Source: Aquabacterium sp. NJ1
GTDB lineage: Bacteria > Pseudomonadota > Gammaproteobacteria > Burkholderiales > Burkholderiaceae_C
DNA length: 64,000 nucleotides
Direction: 5' to 3'
Assembly (NCBI RefSeq): GCF_000768065.1
Contig: NZ_JRKM01000001.1
Span: forward strand, 4,198,001 to 4,262,000
Part shown: positions 16,952 through 27,276 of the stretch, piece by piece
How positions within the stretch are numbered: position 1 is the first letter of the stretch
Layout: the number at the start of each line of letters is the position of its first letter
Made by a program: the position numbers and the translations under genes
The notes under the pieces: generated by a model
Seen by the model: only the letters and a program-made list of their open reading frames with translations
Database searches by the model: none
What the model was told of the DNA's origin: nothing

Positions 16952-19831
16952 TTGAAAGATCATTTGTTGTCCGCTGGGTCAAAAGCCCAAAGTTCATTTG
17001 CCCTGAATAAGGTTGCGGTTGCCGCAGCCTTTTCTGCTTTGGCCGTATTGCCTGTTTCGACCTGGGCGCTGGGCCTGGGCAAATTGAATGTGCAATCGGC
17101 ATTGGGCGAGCCCCTTCGTGCCGAAATCGATGTCACCAGCCTGACACCGGAGGAGGGCAGTTCCCTCCAGGTGCGCGTGGCCACGCCGGAAACCTACCGT
17201 GCCGCAGGCGTCGACTACAACCAGGTGCTGACAGCCACGAACATCGTGCTGCAACGTCGCACGGATGGCCGCCCGTATCTGCGCATCGTCAGCGACCGCA
17301 CCGTGCAGGAGCCGTTTGTCGACGTCATCCTGGATCTGTCCTGGTCTTCCGGGCGCCTGGTGCGCGAGTACACGCTGCTGTTCGATCCGCCTATCAGCCG
17401 CGCCAGCACACAGACCACCTCGCCGGCCATTGACGCGCCTGCCCCCGCTCCCGCTCCCGCGCCTGCCCCCGCTCCCGCCGTGATGGCCGAACCTGTGGCC
17501 AAGCCTGCGCCCTCCAAGCCCGTGGCTGTCGTGCCGAGCGAGCCTTTGAAGGTTCGCAAGGGCAAGAAGGCCGCACCGGCCGCCTCTGAAGCGGCGAGTG
17601 CGCCTGCGCCAGCGCCGGCTCCTGCCGAGGCCGAAGCACCCGCCAAGGTCGCCCCGGCCGAGTCGACGGCCCCGTCCTCGCAGGCAGCAGACACCATCCG
17701 AGTCAAATCGGGTGACTCCTTGTCGCGCATCGCCAGCCGCGCCGCGCAGCCTGGCGTGTCGCTGGACCAGATGCTGGTGGGCTTGTACCGCAACAACCCG
17801 CAAGCTTTCCAGGGCAGCAACATGAACCGACTCAAGTCGGGCGTGGTGTTGAATGTGCCGACGGCCGAGCAGGTCAAGAGCGTTTCCAACGAAGAGGCGC
17901 GTCAGATCATCGTGGCGCAGAGCGCCGATTTTGCGGCTTATCGCCAGCATCTGGCGGGCGCCGTAACCGCGGCAACGCCAGAACAGCCACAGCGTCAGGC
18001 CAAGGGCAAGGTCGAGGCCGAAGTTCAGGACAAGAAGCAGTCCGAAACGCCTGCGCCCGACAAGCTCACCTTGAGCAAGGGTGGCATGTCCTCGTCGACC
18101 AAGCCTGGTGCCGAAGACCGCCTGGCCAAGAACCGCGCCAAGCAGGACGAAGCTGCCCGCGTGGCCGAGTTGTCCAAGAACCTGGATGACCTGCGCAAGC
18201 TGAAGGAAAAGAGTGCCGCGGCTTCTGCTCCAGCCAAGATCACGCCGCCGCCTGCGCCGGTAGTGGCCAGCAAGCCCGCACCCGCTCCGGCCCCCGTGGC
18301 GCCGAGCAAACCTGCTGCTGTGGTGCCGCCGCCCGCGCCCGCTCCGGCACCCGCGCCGGCTCCAGTGCCTTCCAAGCCCGCCGTGGTTGAGCCGGCTTCC
18401 GCGCCTGCCTCCGCCACGGTGGCCGAGGCTGTGGCCAGTGCCGCGTCCGAGCAAGCCTCTGGTGCCGCGACGGCTGCCGTGGTTCAGGCCTCTGCGCCGG
18501 AGCCTGTGGCCTCGTCCGCGCGCCCCAGGCTGCCTCTGCCGCCCGTCACGTCGGTGCCTGAACCCGAATCGCCGGGCTTCCTGGAGTCCCTCAACCCGAT
18601 GCTGCTGGCAGCCGGCGGTGCCGCCGTCGCCCTGCTGGCTGGCGCGGCGATGTACTTCCGTTCGCGCCGCCGTGGTGACACAGGTGAAACGTCGTTCCTG
18701 GAAAGCCGTCTGCAGCCTGATTCGTTCTTTGGTGCCAGCGGTGGCCAGCGCGTGGACACCCGTGACGCCACGGGTGGACCTTCGTCCATGAGCTACTCGC
18801 TCAGCCAGCTCGATGCCATCGGTGACGTGGACCCTGTGGCCGAAGCCGACGTGTACCTGGCTTACGGCCGGGACCTGCAGGCCGAGGAAATCCTCAAGGA
18901 AGCACTGCGCAGCACGCCGGACCGCCTGGCTGTGCGTACCAAGCTGCTGGAGGTCTATGCCAAGCGCCGTGACACCAAGGGCTACGAGCAACTGGCTGTC
19001 CAGCTCTTCAGCCTGACCAATGGCCAGGGTGACGACTGGGCCAAGGCTCAGGAAATGGGCCTGGGCATCGATCCTGAGAACCCGTTGTATCAGCCCGGTG
19101 GCCAGCCTTCCGCTGCACCGCTGAGCATCGAGACGCCCAATGACATGCTGGGCGCCAGCACCATCCCGCATTCCGTGATGCCTGCCCCCAGCATGCTGGA
19201 GCCGGCTCCGGCTCCAGCGCCTGTGGCCGCCGTGGTACCAGTGGCTGCGCCGGTTGCCGCAGAGCTGCCCGCTGAGCTGGTTGACCTGGATCTGGACATT
19301 TCCGCGCCCATGCCGCTGGATGAGGTGTCTGACTCGGTTTCGCCGCACACCACGGAAGCGGGTGACCTGCCTCCGCTGCAATTGCCCGAAATCGAAAACA
19401 CCGTGGCTGAACCCAAGTCGTCCACTCAGGACACGGGGCCCATGGATCTGCCCAAGATCGATGCGGGCGTCTCGGCTGCCCCGTCCGCCGATGGCGGTCT
19501 GGACTTCGATCTGAACGTGGACCACAAGCCTGCAGCCTCCGCCGCGCCCGCTGCGGCCTTCGACATGGGCAGCATCAGCCTGGATCTGGACGCCCCTGCG
19601 CCCGCGCCAGCCGCTGCTGCCGAGCCTGAGGACGACTGGCTGGCTGCCACGACCAATGCGCCGTCTTCGGTGTCTGCCGACCCGATGACCCGCAAGTTCG
19701 AACTGGCCGACGAGTTCCGTCAGATCGGTGACATGGATGGGGCCCGCGAACTGCTCCAGGAAGTGCTGGAGAACTCGCAGGACGCCAACTTGAAGTCCAA
19801 GGCGCAAGCCATGCTGGACAGCCTGGGTTGA
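16952..19831 (+). CDS. fimV: FimV/HubP-family polar organiser protein
   Basis: A 959-residue protein. The signal-like N-terminus is followed by the family hallmark GLGKLNVQSALGEPLRAEID. A LysM-like peptidoglycan-binding segment (DTIRVKSGDSLSRIASRAAQ) comes next, then long Ala/Pro-rich linkers and one transmembrane helix (about residues 565-590). The acidic cytoplasmic part ends in the conserved FimV C-terminal motif (RKFELADEFRQIGDMDGARE). FimV proteins mark cell poles and support type IV pili and twitching. The TTG at 16952 is used because GGGAG (16942-16946) sits five bases upstream; the frame is open further upstream without conservation. truA begins 7 bp after it, as in many Burkholderiales. 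Confidence 0.9.
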   Translation: MKDHLLSAGSKAQSSFALNKVAVAAAFSALAVLPVSTWALGLGKLNVQSALGEPLRAEIDVTSLTPEEGSSLQVRVATPETYRAAGVDYNQVLTATNIVLQRRTDGRPYLRIVSDRTVQEPFVDVILDLSWSSGRLVREYTLLFDPPISRASTQTTSPAIDAPAPAPAPAPAPAPAVMAEPVAKPAPSKPVAVVPSEPLKVRKGKKAAPAASEAASAPAPAPAPAEAEAPAKVAPAESTAPSSQAADTIRVKSGDSLSRIASRAAQPGVSLDQMLVGLYRNNPQAFQGSNMNRLKSGVVLNVPTAEQVKSVSNEEARQIIVAQSADFAAYRQHLAGAVTAATPEQPQRQAKGKVEAEVQDKKQSETPAPDKLTLSKGGMSSSTKPGAEDRLAKNRAKQDEAARVAELSKNLDDLRKLKEKSAAASAPAKITPPPAPVVASKPAPAPAPVAPSKPAAVVPPPAPAPAPAPAPVPSKPAVVEPASAPASATVAEAVASAASEQASGAATAAVVQASAPEPVASSARPRLPLPPVTSVPEPESPGFLESLNPMLLAAGGAAVALLAGAAMYFRSRRRGDTGETSFLESRLQPDSFFGASGGQRVDTRDATGGPSSMSYSLSQLDAIGDVDPVAEADVYLAYGRDLQAEEILKEALRSTPDRLAVRTKLLEVYAKRRDTKGYEQLAVQLFSLTNGQGDDWAKAQEMGLGIDPENPLYQPGGQPSAAPLSIETPNDMLGASTIPHSVMPAPSMLEPAPAPAPVAAVVPVAAPVAAELPAELVDLDLDISAPMPLDEVSDSVSPHTTEAGDLPPLQLPEIENTVAEPKSSTQDTGPMDLPKIDAGVSAAPSADGGLDFDLNVDHKPAASAAPAAAFDMGSISLDLDAPAPAPAAAAEPEDDWLAATTNAPSSVSADPMTRKFELADEFRQIGDMDGARELLQEVLENSQDANLKSKAQAMLDSLG

Positions 19832-19837
19832 TGGCGC

Positions 19838-20806
19838 ATGCTGGATGATGATCCGGGGTTGAAGGCGCAGGCCTTCTCCTCGGTTGACCACCGATCCAGT
19901 GAAACAGGGGCGACCCGGCGGGTCGCCCTTGGTGTTTCTTACCTGGGGTGCGCGTACAAAGGCTGGCAAAGCCAGCCCGGCGGCGGCACGGTGCAGGACA
20001 CGCTGGAGGCGGCGCTCAGCACCTTCGCGACCAAGCCGATCAAGGTGATGTGCGCAGGGCGGACTGACGCGGGCGTGCATGGCATCAACCAGGTCGTGCA
20101 CCTTGATACCGATCTGGCCAGAGCGCCATTTTCCTGGGTGCGCGGCACCAACACCTTCTTGCCCAAGGACATCGCCGTGCAGTGGGCTGCTGAGGTGCCC
20201 TCGCGTTTCCATGCACGTAACAGCGCCATCGGTCGGCGCTACGCCTACATCCTGCTGGAGGCACCCGTGCGCCCGGCGCTGGAATCCGGGCGTGTCGGCT
20301 GGGTCTTCAGGCCCCTGGATCTGGCAGCCATGCAGGAGGCGGCATCGCACCTGATCGGCGAGCATGACTTCTCATCCTTCCGGTCCTCGATGTGTCAGTC
20401 GCCCACACCCGTCAAGCTGCTGCGCGAAATCCGCATCACGCGCACGGCACTGCCCAGCCGGCCGGTGCAAGCGGCGTCGTTTGACGGTTCGGTGCCCGAT
20501 GTCTACCCGGAAGCAGGGCAGGGCCCCATGTCCACCCTGGATGGCCGTGGCGCCTATTGGCGCTTCGATTTCGAAGGGCAGGCCTTCCTGCATCACATGA
20601 TCCGCAACATCATGGGCTGCCTGTTGGCGGTGGGGACCGGTACCAGATCGCCCTCGTGGGTGCAGGACGTGCTGGCTGCGCGCCGTCGCGAGGTGGCGGC
20701 CCCAACGTTCGCGCCTGACGGCCTGTACTTTCTTGGCCCTACTTATGACAAGGCATGGGGCCTGCCCAATGTGACGCCTGCACTGGCCTGGTTGCCTGGC
20801 GCTTGA
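19838..20806 (+). CDS. truA: tRNA pseudouridine(38-40) synthase
   Basis: A 322-residue enzyme converting uridines 38-40 of the tRNA anticodon arm to pseudouridine. The catalytic Asp77 is in MCAGRTDAGVHGINQVVH. Further family motifs are SYLGCAYKGWQSQP and FLHHMIRNIMG. It carries about 28 extra N-terminal residues compared with the usual start, so the true start could be downstream, although no better codon with a Shine-Dalgarno is obvious. Confidence 0.96.
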   Translation: MLDDDPGLKAQAFSSVDHRSSETGATRRVALGVSYLGCAYKGWQSQPGGGTVQDTLEAALSTFATKPIKVMCAGRTDAGVHGINQVVHLDTDLARAPFSWVRGTNTFLPKDIAVQWAAEVPSRFHARNSAIGRRYAYILLEAPVRPALESGRVGWVFRPLDLAAMQEAASHLIGEHDFSSFRSSMCQSPTPVKLLREIRITRTALPSRPVQAASFDGSVPDVYPEAGQGPMSTLDGRGAYWRFDFEGQAFLHHMIRNIMGCLLAVGTGTRSPSWVQDVLAARRREVAAPTFAPDGLYFLGPTYDKAWGLPNVTPALAWLPGA

Positions 20807-20820
20807 CATCAGTTGATGTC
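20805..20820. promoter_or_regulatory. Short dyad at the truA 3' end and 347-bp gap
   Basis: GACATCA-GT-TGATGTC is a 7-bp perfect dyad overlapping the truA stop. No T tract follows, so it is not a convincing terminator. The rest of the gap to trpF (20807-21153) holds no ORF with coding character that I can support; the trp promoter is presumably here but I could not place it. Confidence 0.3.
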
Positions 20821-21153
20821 GATTGACGACAATTGGTGCCACTTTGCTTCGATGGAGCAGGTTTGGCGTCGCTGGCCACCGGATCCGGAGGCGGGAGCCT
20901 CGTCCGGCTATTGAATGACTCGAAGACATCGGCCCGCGGCGCTTCGGCGATGCCCTGGCCATTGTCGGTCGCGACGAGAGGGCGCCGATCTGGTTCACCT
21001 GTGCCTGCGATTGACCAGGTTTGCAGGAGGGGGAATCAGGGTTGCGGACGCTGGTGGATCGTCGCGACGCGGCTGAGTGCTCGCCTGACGCGGCGCTTTT
21101 TGAGAAAATGCCCTCACCGACACCGATGAGCTGCCAGCCAGCGCTCCGACTGG

Positions 21154-21810
21154 ATGCCTTTGTCCCCTGAACACCGCACGCGGATCAAGATCTGCGGTCT
21201 GACCCGTGAAGCCGATGTGGATGCCGCCGTCGAGGCAGGTGCCGATGCCATCGGTTTTGTGGTCTATGAAAAAAGCCCCCGCTACGTGAGTGCCGCGCGT
21301 GCCGGTGAACTGGCGCGCCGTTTGCCCCCCTATGTCATGCCGGTTGTGCTGCTGGTCAATGCCTCGGCCGACCTGCTCCAGCAGGCCTTGCAGGCCGTGC
21401 CCAACACCGCGCTGCAGTTCCATGGCGACGAGACACCCGCACAGTGCGAGTCGGTCCGCCGGCCCTACGTTCGGGCGGCGCGGATGGCCCCCGGTTTCGA
21501 TTTGTTAGACTTCGCCCTGGCTTACCCCAGCGCCCAGGCTATGTTGGTGGACGCTCACGTAGATGGCTACGGTGGGGGAGGCCAGGTATTTGACTGGTCC
21601 CTGTTGCCAAAACAGCTGCCTCGTCCCATGATCCTCTCGGGTGGTTTGCACCCGGGTAATGTGAAGGATGGGGTTGTCAGCGTGCGGCCATGGGCTGTGG
21701 ATGTGAGTTCTGGTGTGGAAGCGGGCAAGGGCATCAAGGATGCCGCGCTGATGCGCCAGTTCTGTCAGGCCGTGCGGGCGGCCGATCGGCAGTGTGCCGA
21801 AGCCGCATGA
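21154..21810 (+). CDS. trpF: Phosphoribosylanthranilate isomerase
   Basis: A 218-residue TIM-barrel enzyme of tryptophan synthesis. It performs the Amadori rearrangement of phosphoribosylanthranilate. The catalytic Cys is in RIKICGLTREADVDAA. The phosphate-binding loops are VDAHVDGYGGGGQVFDW, LSGGLHPGNV and DVSSGVEAGKGIKD. It begins the trpF-trpB-trpA-accD group; the earlier trp genes (trpE, G, D, C) are not in this window, as usual for the order. Confidence 0.97.
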   Translation: MPLSPEHRTRIKICGLTREADVDAAVEAGADAIGFVVYEKSPRYVSAARAGELARRLPPYVMPVVLLVNASADLLQQALQAVPNTALQFHGDETPAQCESVRRPYVRAARMAPGFDLLDFALAYPSAQAMLVDAHVDGYGGGGQVFDWSLLPKQLPRPMILSGGLHPGNVKDGVVSVRPWAVDVSSGVEAGKGIKDAALMRQFCQAVRAADRQCAEAA

Positions 21811-21870
21811 GCGCGGAGCGCTTCACCTCCCAAGGTGTCGGCCCCGCATGGTGAGTTCATTGAGAGTGAC

Positions 21871-23118
21871 ATGCTGAATTACAACCAGCCCGACGCCAAG
21901 GGCCATTTCGGGCCCTACGGCGGCACCTTCGTCTCCGAGACCCTGATCCACGCGCTGAATCAACTCAAGGACGTCTACGAGCACTATCGCCACGATGAGG
22001 CCTTCAAGGCAGAGTTCCGTCGCGAACTGGCCCACTTCGTCGGCCGCCCCAGCCCGATCTACCATGCGGACCGCCTGAGCCGCGAAGTCGGCGGCGCTCA
22101 GATCCATTTCAAGCGCGAAGACCTCAATCACACCGGTGCGCACAAGGTCAACAACACCATTGGTCAGGCCTTGCTGGCCAAGCGCATGGGCAAGCCCCGC
22201 GTGATCGCCGAGACCGGTGCCGGCCAGCACGGTGTGGCCACGGCCACCATCTGCGCACGTTATGGCATGGAGTGCGTGGTCTACATGGGCGCCGAAGACG
22301 TCAAGCGTCAGTCCCCCAATGTGTACCGCATGCACCTGCTGGGCGCCAAGGTGGTGCCGGTCGAATCCGGCAGCAAGACCTTGAAGGACGCGCTCAATGA
22401 AGCCATGCGCGACTGGGTCACCAACGTCGAGAACACCTTCTACATCATTGGCACGGTGGCTGGCCCCAGCCCGTACCCCGCCATGGTCCGCGACTTCCAG
22501 AGCGTGATCGGCGAGGAGTGCCTCAAGCAGATGCCTGACCAAATCGGTCGCCAGCCTGACGCCGTGATCGCCTGTGTGGGCGGTGGCAGCAATGCCATGG
22601 GCATCTTCTACCCCTACATCCCGCACGAGGGTGTGCGCCTGATCGGCGTGGAAGCCGCAGGCGAGGGCGCTGACAGCGGCAAGCATTCCATGTCGCTGCA
22701 AAAGGGCGTGCCGGGCGTGCTGCATGGCAACCGCACCTACCTGCTGCAGGACGCCAATGGCCAGATCACCGAGACGCACTCGATCTCGGCCGGCCTGGAC
22801 TACCCCGGCGTGGGCCCCGAGCATGCCTACCTGAAGGACATCGGCCGCGCCGAGTATGTGGGCATCACCGACAAGGAGGCGCTGGAAGCCTTCCACCGCC
22901 TGTGTCGCACCGAGGGCATCATCCCTGCGCTGGAGTCCAGTCATGCGGTGGCTTATGGCATGAAGCTGGCCGCCACGATGCGCCCTGACCAGCACGTGCT
23001 GATCAACCTGTCCGGTCGTGGTGACAAGGACATCGGCACCGTGGCCGACCTGACCGGCGCCGAGTTCTACTGCCGCCCGTCCTGCCGTGGTCAATCGGTG
23101 AAGGGGGGCTTGGCATGA
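21871..23118 (+). CDS. trpB: Tryptophan synthase beta subunit
   Basis: A 415-residue PLP enzyme joining indole and serine to make tryptophan. PLP would attach to Lys92 in [16 protein letters not shown]. The phosphate-binding loop is [10 protein letters not shown], and [11 protein letters not shown] is conserved. The ATG at 21871 matches the usual N-terminus ([16 protein letters not shown]). A GTG at 21835 with AAGG upstream would add 12 residues and cannot be excluded. The stop overlaps trpA by four bases (ATGA). Confidence 0.97.
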   Translation: MLNYNQPDAKGHFGPYGGTFVSETLIHALNQLKDVYEHYRHDEAFKAEFRRELAHFVGRPSPIYHADRLSREVGGAQIHFKREDLNHTGAHKVNNTIGQALLAKRMGKPRVIAETGAGQHGVATATICARYGMECVVYMGAEDVKRQSPNVYRMHLLGAKVVPVESGSKTLKDALNEAMRDWVTNVENTFYIIGTVAGPSPYPAMVRDFQSVIGEECLKQMPDQIGRQPDAVIACVGGGSNAMGIFYPYIPHEGVRLIGVEAAGEGADSGKHSMSLQKGVPGVLHGNRTYLLQDANGQITETHSISAGLDYPGVGPEHAYLKDIGRAEYVGITDKEALEAFHRLCRTEGIIPALESSHAVAYGMKLAATMRPDQHVLINLSGRGDKDIGTVADLTGAEFYCRPSCRGQSVKGGLA

Positions 23119-23954
23119 GCGCCCACGCCAAAGTGATCACCCGCCTGGACAAAACCTTCGCCACGCTGAAGGAACAAGGCCGCAAGGCCCTGATCCCCTA
23201 CATCACCTGCGGTGACCCGTACCCCGAGAAGACCGTCGAGCTGATGCTGGCGATGGCCGAAGCCGGTGCCGATGTGATCGAGTTGGGCGTGCCTTTCTCG
23301 GACCCGATGGCCGACGGCCCCGTGATCCAGAAGGCGGCCGAGCGCGCCCTGGCCAAGGGCATCTCGCTGACCCACGTGCTGGAGGACGTCAAAGCCTTCC
23401 GCACGAAGAATGCCGACACGCCCGTGGTGTTGATGGGTTACGCCAACCCCATCGAGTGCTATGACCTGCACCACGGTGCGGGCAGCTTCGTGCGCGAAGC
23501 CAAGGCCTGTGGCGTGGACGGCGTGCTGGTGGTGGACTACCCACCCGAAGAGTGCGAAGAGTTCGCGGCCCGCTTGAAGGCGGCCGACCTGGCGCCCATC
23601 TTCCTGCTGGCGCCCACCTCGACCGAGCAACGCATGGCCGATGTGGGCCGTGTGGCGGCGGGTTATGTGTATTACGTGTCGCTTAAGGGCGTGACGGGTG
23701 CTGGCCACCTGGACACCGCCGCCGTGGCCGACATGGTGCCCCGCATCAAGGCGCATGTGAATGTGCCCGTGGGTGTGGGTTTTGGTATCCGCGACGCAGA
23801 GACCGCCAAGGCGGTGGCTGCTGTGTCGGACGCCGTCGTGATCGGCTCGCGCATTGTCCAGTTGCTGGAAACGCAGACGCCGGACACGGTGGTGGCCGCC
23901 GGGCGAGGTTTCATTGCTGAAATCCGCACGGCCCTTGATTCTTTGAAAGGCTGA
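23115..23954 (+). CDS. trpA: Tryptophan synthase alpha subunit
   Basis: A 279-residue TIM barrel that cleaves indole-3-glycerol phosphate and channels indole to TrpB. The catalytic Glu56 and Asp67 lie in [17 protein letters not shown]. The phosphate loops [15 protein letters not shown] and [11 protein letters not shown] are present. Start and trpB stop share ATGA, so the subunits are translationally coupled in the 1:1 ratio needed by the complex. Confidence 0.97.
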   Translation: MSAHAKVITRLDKTFATLKEQGRKALIPYITCGDPYPEKTVELMLAMAEAGADVIELGVPFSDPMADGPVIQKAAERALAKGISLTHVLEDVKAFRTKNADTPVVLMGYANPIECYDLHHGAGSFVREAKACGVDGVLVVDYPPEECEEFAARLKAADLAPIFLLAPTSTEQRMADVGRVAAGYVYYVSLKGVTGAGHLDTAAVADMVPRIKAHVNVPVGVGFGIRDAETAKAVAAVSDAVVIGSRIVQLLETQTPDTVVAAGRGFIAEIRTALDSLKG

Positions 23955-23959
23955 TCTCC

Positions 23960-24835
23960 ATGAGCTGGCTTGAAAAACTGCTACCCCCGAAGATTCAACC
24001 GACCGACCCTTCCGAGCGTCGTTCGGTGCCGGAAGGGCTGTGGGTCAAGTGCCCGTCGTGTGAAACGGTGCTCTACAAGAACGACCTGGAAGCCAATGTG
24101 AACGTGTGCCCCAAGTGTGGCCACCATCACCGCATTGGCGCCCGTGCTCGCCTGGACGCTTTCCTGGACGCTGAAGGCCGCTATGAACTGGGCCAGGAAG
24201 TGCTGCCCGTTGATGCCCTGAAGTTCCGAGACAACAAGAAGTACCCCGATCGCCTCAAGCAGGGCATGGAAGCCACTGGCGAGACCGATGCCCTGATCGT
24301 GATGGGTGGTTCGGTGCACAGCATTCCGGTGGTGGCGGCCTGCTTCGAGTTCGACTTCATGGGCGGCTCCATGGGCTCCGTGGTGGGCGAGCGCTTCGTG
24401 CGTGGTGTCGAGGCCGCGGTCGAGCAGAAAACGCCGTTCATCTCGTTCACGGCCACGGGTGGTGCCCGCATGCAGGAAGGCCTGCTCAGCCTGATGCAGA
24501 TGGCCAAGACCAACGCCGCGCTGACCCGCCTGGCCAAGGCCCGACTGCCCTACATCAGCGTGCTGACCGACCCGACGATGGGCGGCGTGTCGGCCTCGTT
24601 CGCCTTCGTGGGCGACGTGGTGATTGCCGAGCCCAAGGCCCTGATCGGCTTTGCTGGCCCCCGCGTGATCGAGAACACCGTGCGTGAAGTGCTGCCCGAG
24701 GGTTTCCAGCGCGCCGAGTTCCTGATGCAAAAGGGCGCGGTCGACATGATCCTCGACCGCCGCGAGTTGCGCTTGGCCATCGCGCGCCAGCTGGCCATCC
24801 TGACCCGCCAGCCGGCCGATGCCGTGTCGGCCTGA
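23960..24835 (+). CDS. accD: Acetyl-CoA carboxylase carboxyltransferase beta subunit
   Basis: A 291-residue subunit of the carboxyltransferase that makes malonyl-CoA for fatty acid synthesis. The N-terminal zinc ribbon has four Cys ([12 protein letters not shown] and [13 protein letters not shown]). The crotonase-like fold has [18 protein letters not shown] and [16 protein letters not shown]. It follows trpA by 5 bp, a linkage widespread in betaproteobacteria, and is closed by a terminator. Confidence 0.97.
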   Translation: MSWLEKLLPPKIQPTDPSERRSVPEGLWVKCPSCETVLYKNDLEANVNVCPKCGHHHRIGARARLDAFLDAEGRYELGQEVLPVDALKFRDNKKYPDRLKQGMEATGETDALIVMGGSVHSIPVVAACFEFDFMGGSMGSVVGERFVRGVEAAVEQKTPFISFTATGGARMQEGLLSLMQMAKTNAALTRLAKARLPYISVLTDPTMGGVSASFAFVGDVVIAEPKALIGFAGPRVIENTVREVLPEGFQRAEFLMQKGAVDMILDRRELRLAIARQLAILTRQPADAVSA

Positions 24836-24913
24836 GCATGAGTTGGTGACGTCGCTGAACCAGAATCCGGCTTGACCCCACGCCAGCGGGCAAGTCGTTC
24901 TGGCTTCAACATG

Positions 24914-24948
24914 CGGGCTGCCTTGTGATGCAGCCCGTTTTATTTTCT
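24914..24948 (+). terminator. Intrinsic terminator after accD
   Basis: An eight-base-pair GC-rich stem (CGGGCTGC with GCAGCCCG) with an 8-base loop, followed by TTTTATTTT. It ends the trp-accD transcript before folC. Confidence 0.88.
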
Positions 24949-24990
24949 GTTTGAGTTTGCCGTTTTGGCCCCCATCTTGGTCATCTAGCC

Positions 24991-26370
24991 ATGAGTCAGC
25001 TCCCCAACACCTCCGCCGCCACGCCTGCCACATTGGACGAGTGGCTGGCGCATTGCGAGCGCCTGCACCCTGTTGCCATTGACATGGGGCTGGAGCGCGT
25101 GGGGGAGGTCTGGCAGCGCACCGGCATCACGCTGGGTACGCCGATGGGGCGTGAAGACGAGGACCTGGAGGGGCCGGTGGTGTTCACCGTGGCCGGCACC
25201 AATGGCAAGGGCTCGACCTGCGCCATGCTGGAGGGCATCTTGCTGTCGGCCGGGTTCAAGGTGGGCGTATACGGCTCGCCCCATCTGGTGCGTTTCGAGG
25301 AGCGCTGTCGCATCGGTGGCGAGTTGGTCACGGCGGCCGATCTGGTGCCGCACTTTGCGGCCATCGAAGCGGCGCGGGGTGAGACAGCACTGACGTACTT
25401 CGAGTTCACCACGCTGGCGATCCTGCGTTTGCTGGCCACGTCAGGGCTGGACGCCGTGATCCTGGAGGTGGGCCTGGGCGGCCGGTTGGATGCGGTCAAC
25501 GTGATCGACACCGACTGCGCCATCATCACCAGCATCGACCTGGATCACATGGACTACCTGGGCCCGGACCGTGAATCGATCGGCCGGGAGAAGGCCGGCA
25601 TCATGCGCGCAGGGCGCCCGGTGGTGGTGTCCGACCCGCAGGTGCCGCACAGCGTGGTGGCCCGTGCGGAGGAGCTGGGCGCCGATCTGTGGCTGTTCGG
25701 GCGTGACCACAACTACGCGGGCGACCGCCAGCAATGGTCCTGGGGTGGGCGAGCCAAACGTTTCAACGGCATGGCCTACCCGGCGCTGCGTGGCGCCAAC
25801 CAGTTGCTCAATGCTTCGGGCGTGCTGGCGGCGCTGGAGGCCATGCGCAATCGCCTGCCGGTGTCTGCTCAGGCGGTGCGCACCGGGCTGGCCACGGTAG
25901 AGTTGCCTGGGCGTTTCCAGATCATCCCGGGGCAACCCACCTTGATCCTGGACGTGGCCCACAACCCCCATGCCACCGCCACCCTGGCCGTCAATCTGGA
26001 CCAGATGGGGTTTTATCCGCGCACGCATGCGGTGTGGGGCGCCATGTCCGACAAGGATCTGGGGGGCATGATCGCCAAAATGCGCCCCTTGGTGGATGCG
26101 TGGTACTGCTGTGATCTGCCGACGGCGCGCGCGGCTGGCGCGGCCGAGCTGAAACAGGCGATCGAGGCTGAAATGGCCGCACATCCGCTGGCCACGGCCC
26201 CCAAAGCGACCGTTTCCACGCATGCTGATCCGATGGCGGCGCTCAAGGCCGCGCTGGCCGCGGCGGACCCGACGGATAGAATCGTGGTCTTTGGGTCTTT
26301 CTATACCGTAGGCGGTGTTTTGCACGATGGCTTGCCCAAGCTGAATGCGCCGCATATGCCTGCTGCCTGA
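24991..26370 (+). CDS. folC: Bifunctional folylpolyglutamate/dihydrofolate synthase
   Basis: A 459-residue Mur-ligase-type ATPase adding glutamate to dihydropteroate and to folates. The P-loop is VAGTNGKGSTCAMLE. The Mg-binding and lid segments are VILEVGLGGRLDAVN and TSIDLDHMDYLG. The C-terminal domain has LDVAHNPHATATLAVNL and VVFGSFYTVGGVL. It is followed by dedD, cvpA and purF in the classical folC-dedD-cvpA-purF order shared with E. coli. Confidence 0.95.
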   Translation: MSQLPNTSAATPATLDEWLAHCERLHPVAIDMGLERVGEVWQRTGITLGTPMGREDEDLEGPVVFTVAGTNGKGSTCAMLEGILLSAGFKVGVYGSPHLVRFEERCRIGGELVTAADLVPHFAAIEAARGETALTYFEFTTLAILRLLATSGLDAVILEVGLGGRLDAVNVIDTDCAIITSIDLDHMDYLGPDRESIGREKAGIMRAGRPVVVSDPQVPHSVVARAEELGADLWLFGRDHNYAGDRQQWSWGGRAKRFNGMAYPALRGANQLLNASGVLAALEAMRNRLPVSAQAVRTGLATVELPGRFQIIPGQPTLILDVAHNPHATATLAVNLDQMGFYPRTHAVWGAMSDKDLGGMIAKMRPLVDAWYCCDLPTARAAGAAELKQAIEAEMAAHPLATAPKATVSTHADPMAALKAALAAADPTDRIVVFGSFYTVGGVLHDGLPKLNAPHMPAA

Positions 26371-26412
26371 GCCCCTTTTTTCGTCTGACAGACCACCCAT
26401 CCCTCACCGAGC

Positions 26413-27276
26413 ATGCCGCTGCCTTCGTTTCTCCAGCGCTTTCGCCGAAAGGCCTCACCAGGGCAGGCAGCTGATGCCGTGTCCTTGTCGCCTTCGGACG
26501 TTGAGGCCACGCGGGCGCGTGCACGCCGGCGTCTGGTCGGTATGGTGGTGCTGGTCGCAGCCGGCCTGATCGGCTTCCCCTGGTTGTTCGAAACCCAGCC
26601 GCGATCCATGTCGTCGGACGTGCAGATCGTGCAGGCCGGTGGTGACGCCAATGGCGAGGTGCAGATCAGTGGCGCCGTGCCGGCACGCTCGCCGCGCAGT
26701 GTGGCGGGGCGTGTGGCCGTGTCTGGCATCGTGGCGCCGCCTGCGCCGGCCGAGCAGGATGCACCACCGGCGCCGTCTGCAGGCAAGCCGCCTGTTGAAG
26801 AGGTGGTGGATGAGCCCGCGCCGCGCGTGGCTTCGCGCCCCGTGGCAGCGAGCAAGCCAGCTGCCAAAGCTGTGGCAAAGCCCGCGGACAAGCTGGCCTC
26901 AAAGCCAGCAGAAAAACCCGCCGCCAAGTCGACAGACAAGCCTGCAGCGAAAACACCGGCCAAGGAGCCGGCCCGCGACGCTGCGAAGGACAAGCCCAAA
27001 GAGGCGGCTAAGTCCAATGACAAGCCCGCTGACAAGGACAAGGCTTCCACCCGCTACGTGGTCCAGTTCGGTGCCTTTGCCGACGCCAACACGGCCCACG
27101 AGGCCCGCATGAAGATCGAGCGCCTGGGCGTCAAGACGTATGCGCAGCAGGTCGATACGCCTGCCGGCAAGCGCATCCGTGTGCGCATGGGCCCATACAC
27201 CGACAAGGCCGAGGCCGAGAAGGCGATGGCGACCCTGCGCAAGGCCGGCCTGACAGGCGCCTTGCTGACCTTGTGA
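26413..27276 (+). CDS. SPOR-domain protein, DedD-like
   Basis: A 287-residue inner-membrane protein. A single helix (about residues 38-56, VGMVVLVAAGLIGFPWLF) is followed by a long Lys/Ala/Pro-rich periplasmic linker. A C-terminal SPOR domain (about 212-287, RYVVQFGAFADANTAHEARM onward) binds denuded septal peptidoglycan. By domain order and position between folC and cvpA it is the counterpart of DedD, a cell-division accessory protein. The linker composition biases the other frames into long false ORFs. Confidence 0.85.
   Translation: MPLPSFLQRFRRKASPGQAADAVSLSPSDVEATRARARRRLVGMVVLVAAGLIGFPWLFETQPRSMSSDVQIVQAGGDANGEVQISGAVPARSPRSVAGRVAVSGIVAPPAPAEQDAPPAPSAGKPPVEEVVDEPAPRVASRPVAASKPAAKAVAKPADKLASKPAEKPAAKSTDKPAAKTPAKEPARDAAKDKPKEAAKSNDKPADKDKASTRYVVQFGAFADANTAHEARMKIERLGVKTYAQQVDTPAGKRIRVRMGPYTDKAEAEKAMATLRKAGLTGALLTL

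Noticed and set aside
16994-20365. A 1123-residue minus-strand open frame opposite fimV and truA
   Set aside because: Composition mirrors the Ala/Pro-rich FimV linkers, there is no domain or start signal, and fimV is clearly real on the plus strand.
20833-21129. A 98-residue gene between truA and trpF
   Set aside because: No Shine-Dalgarno, no recognisable domain, and weak coding character.
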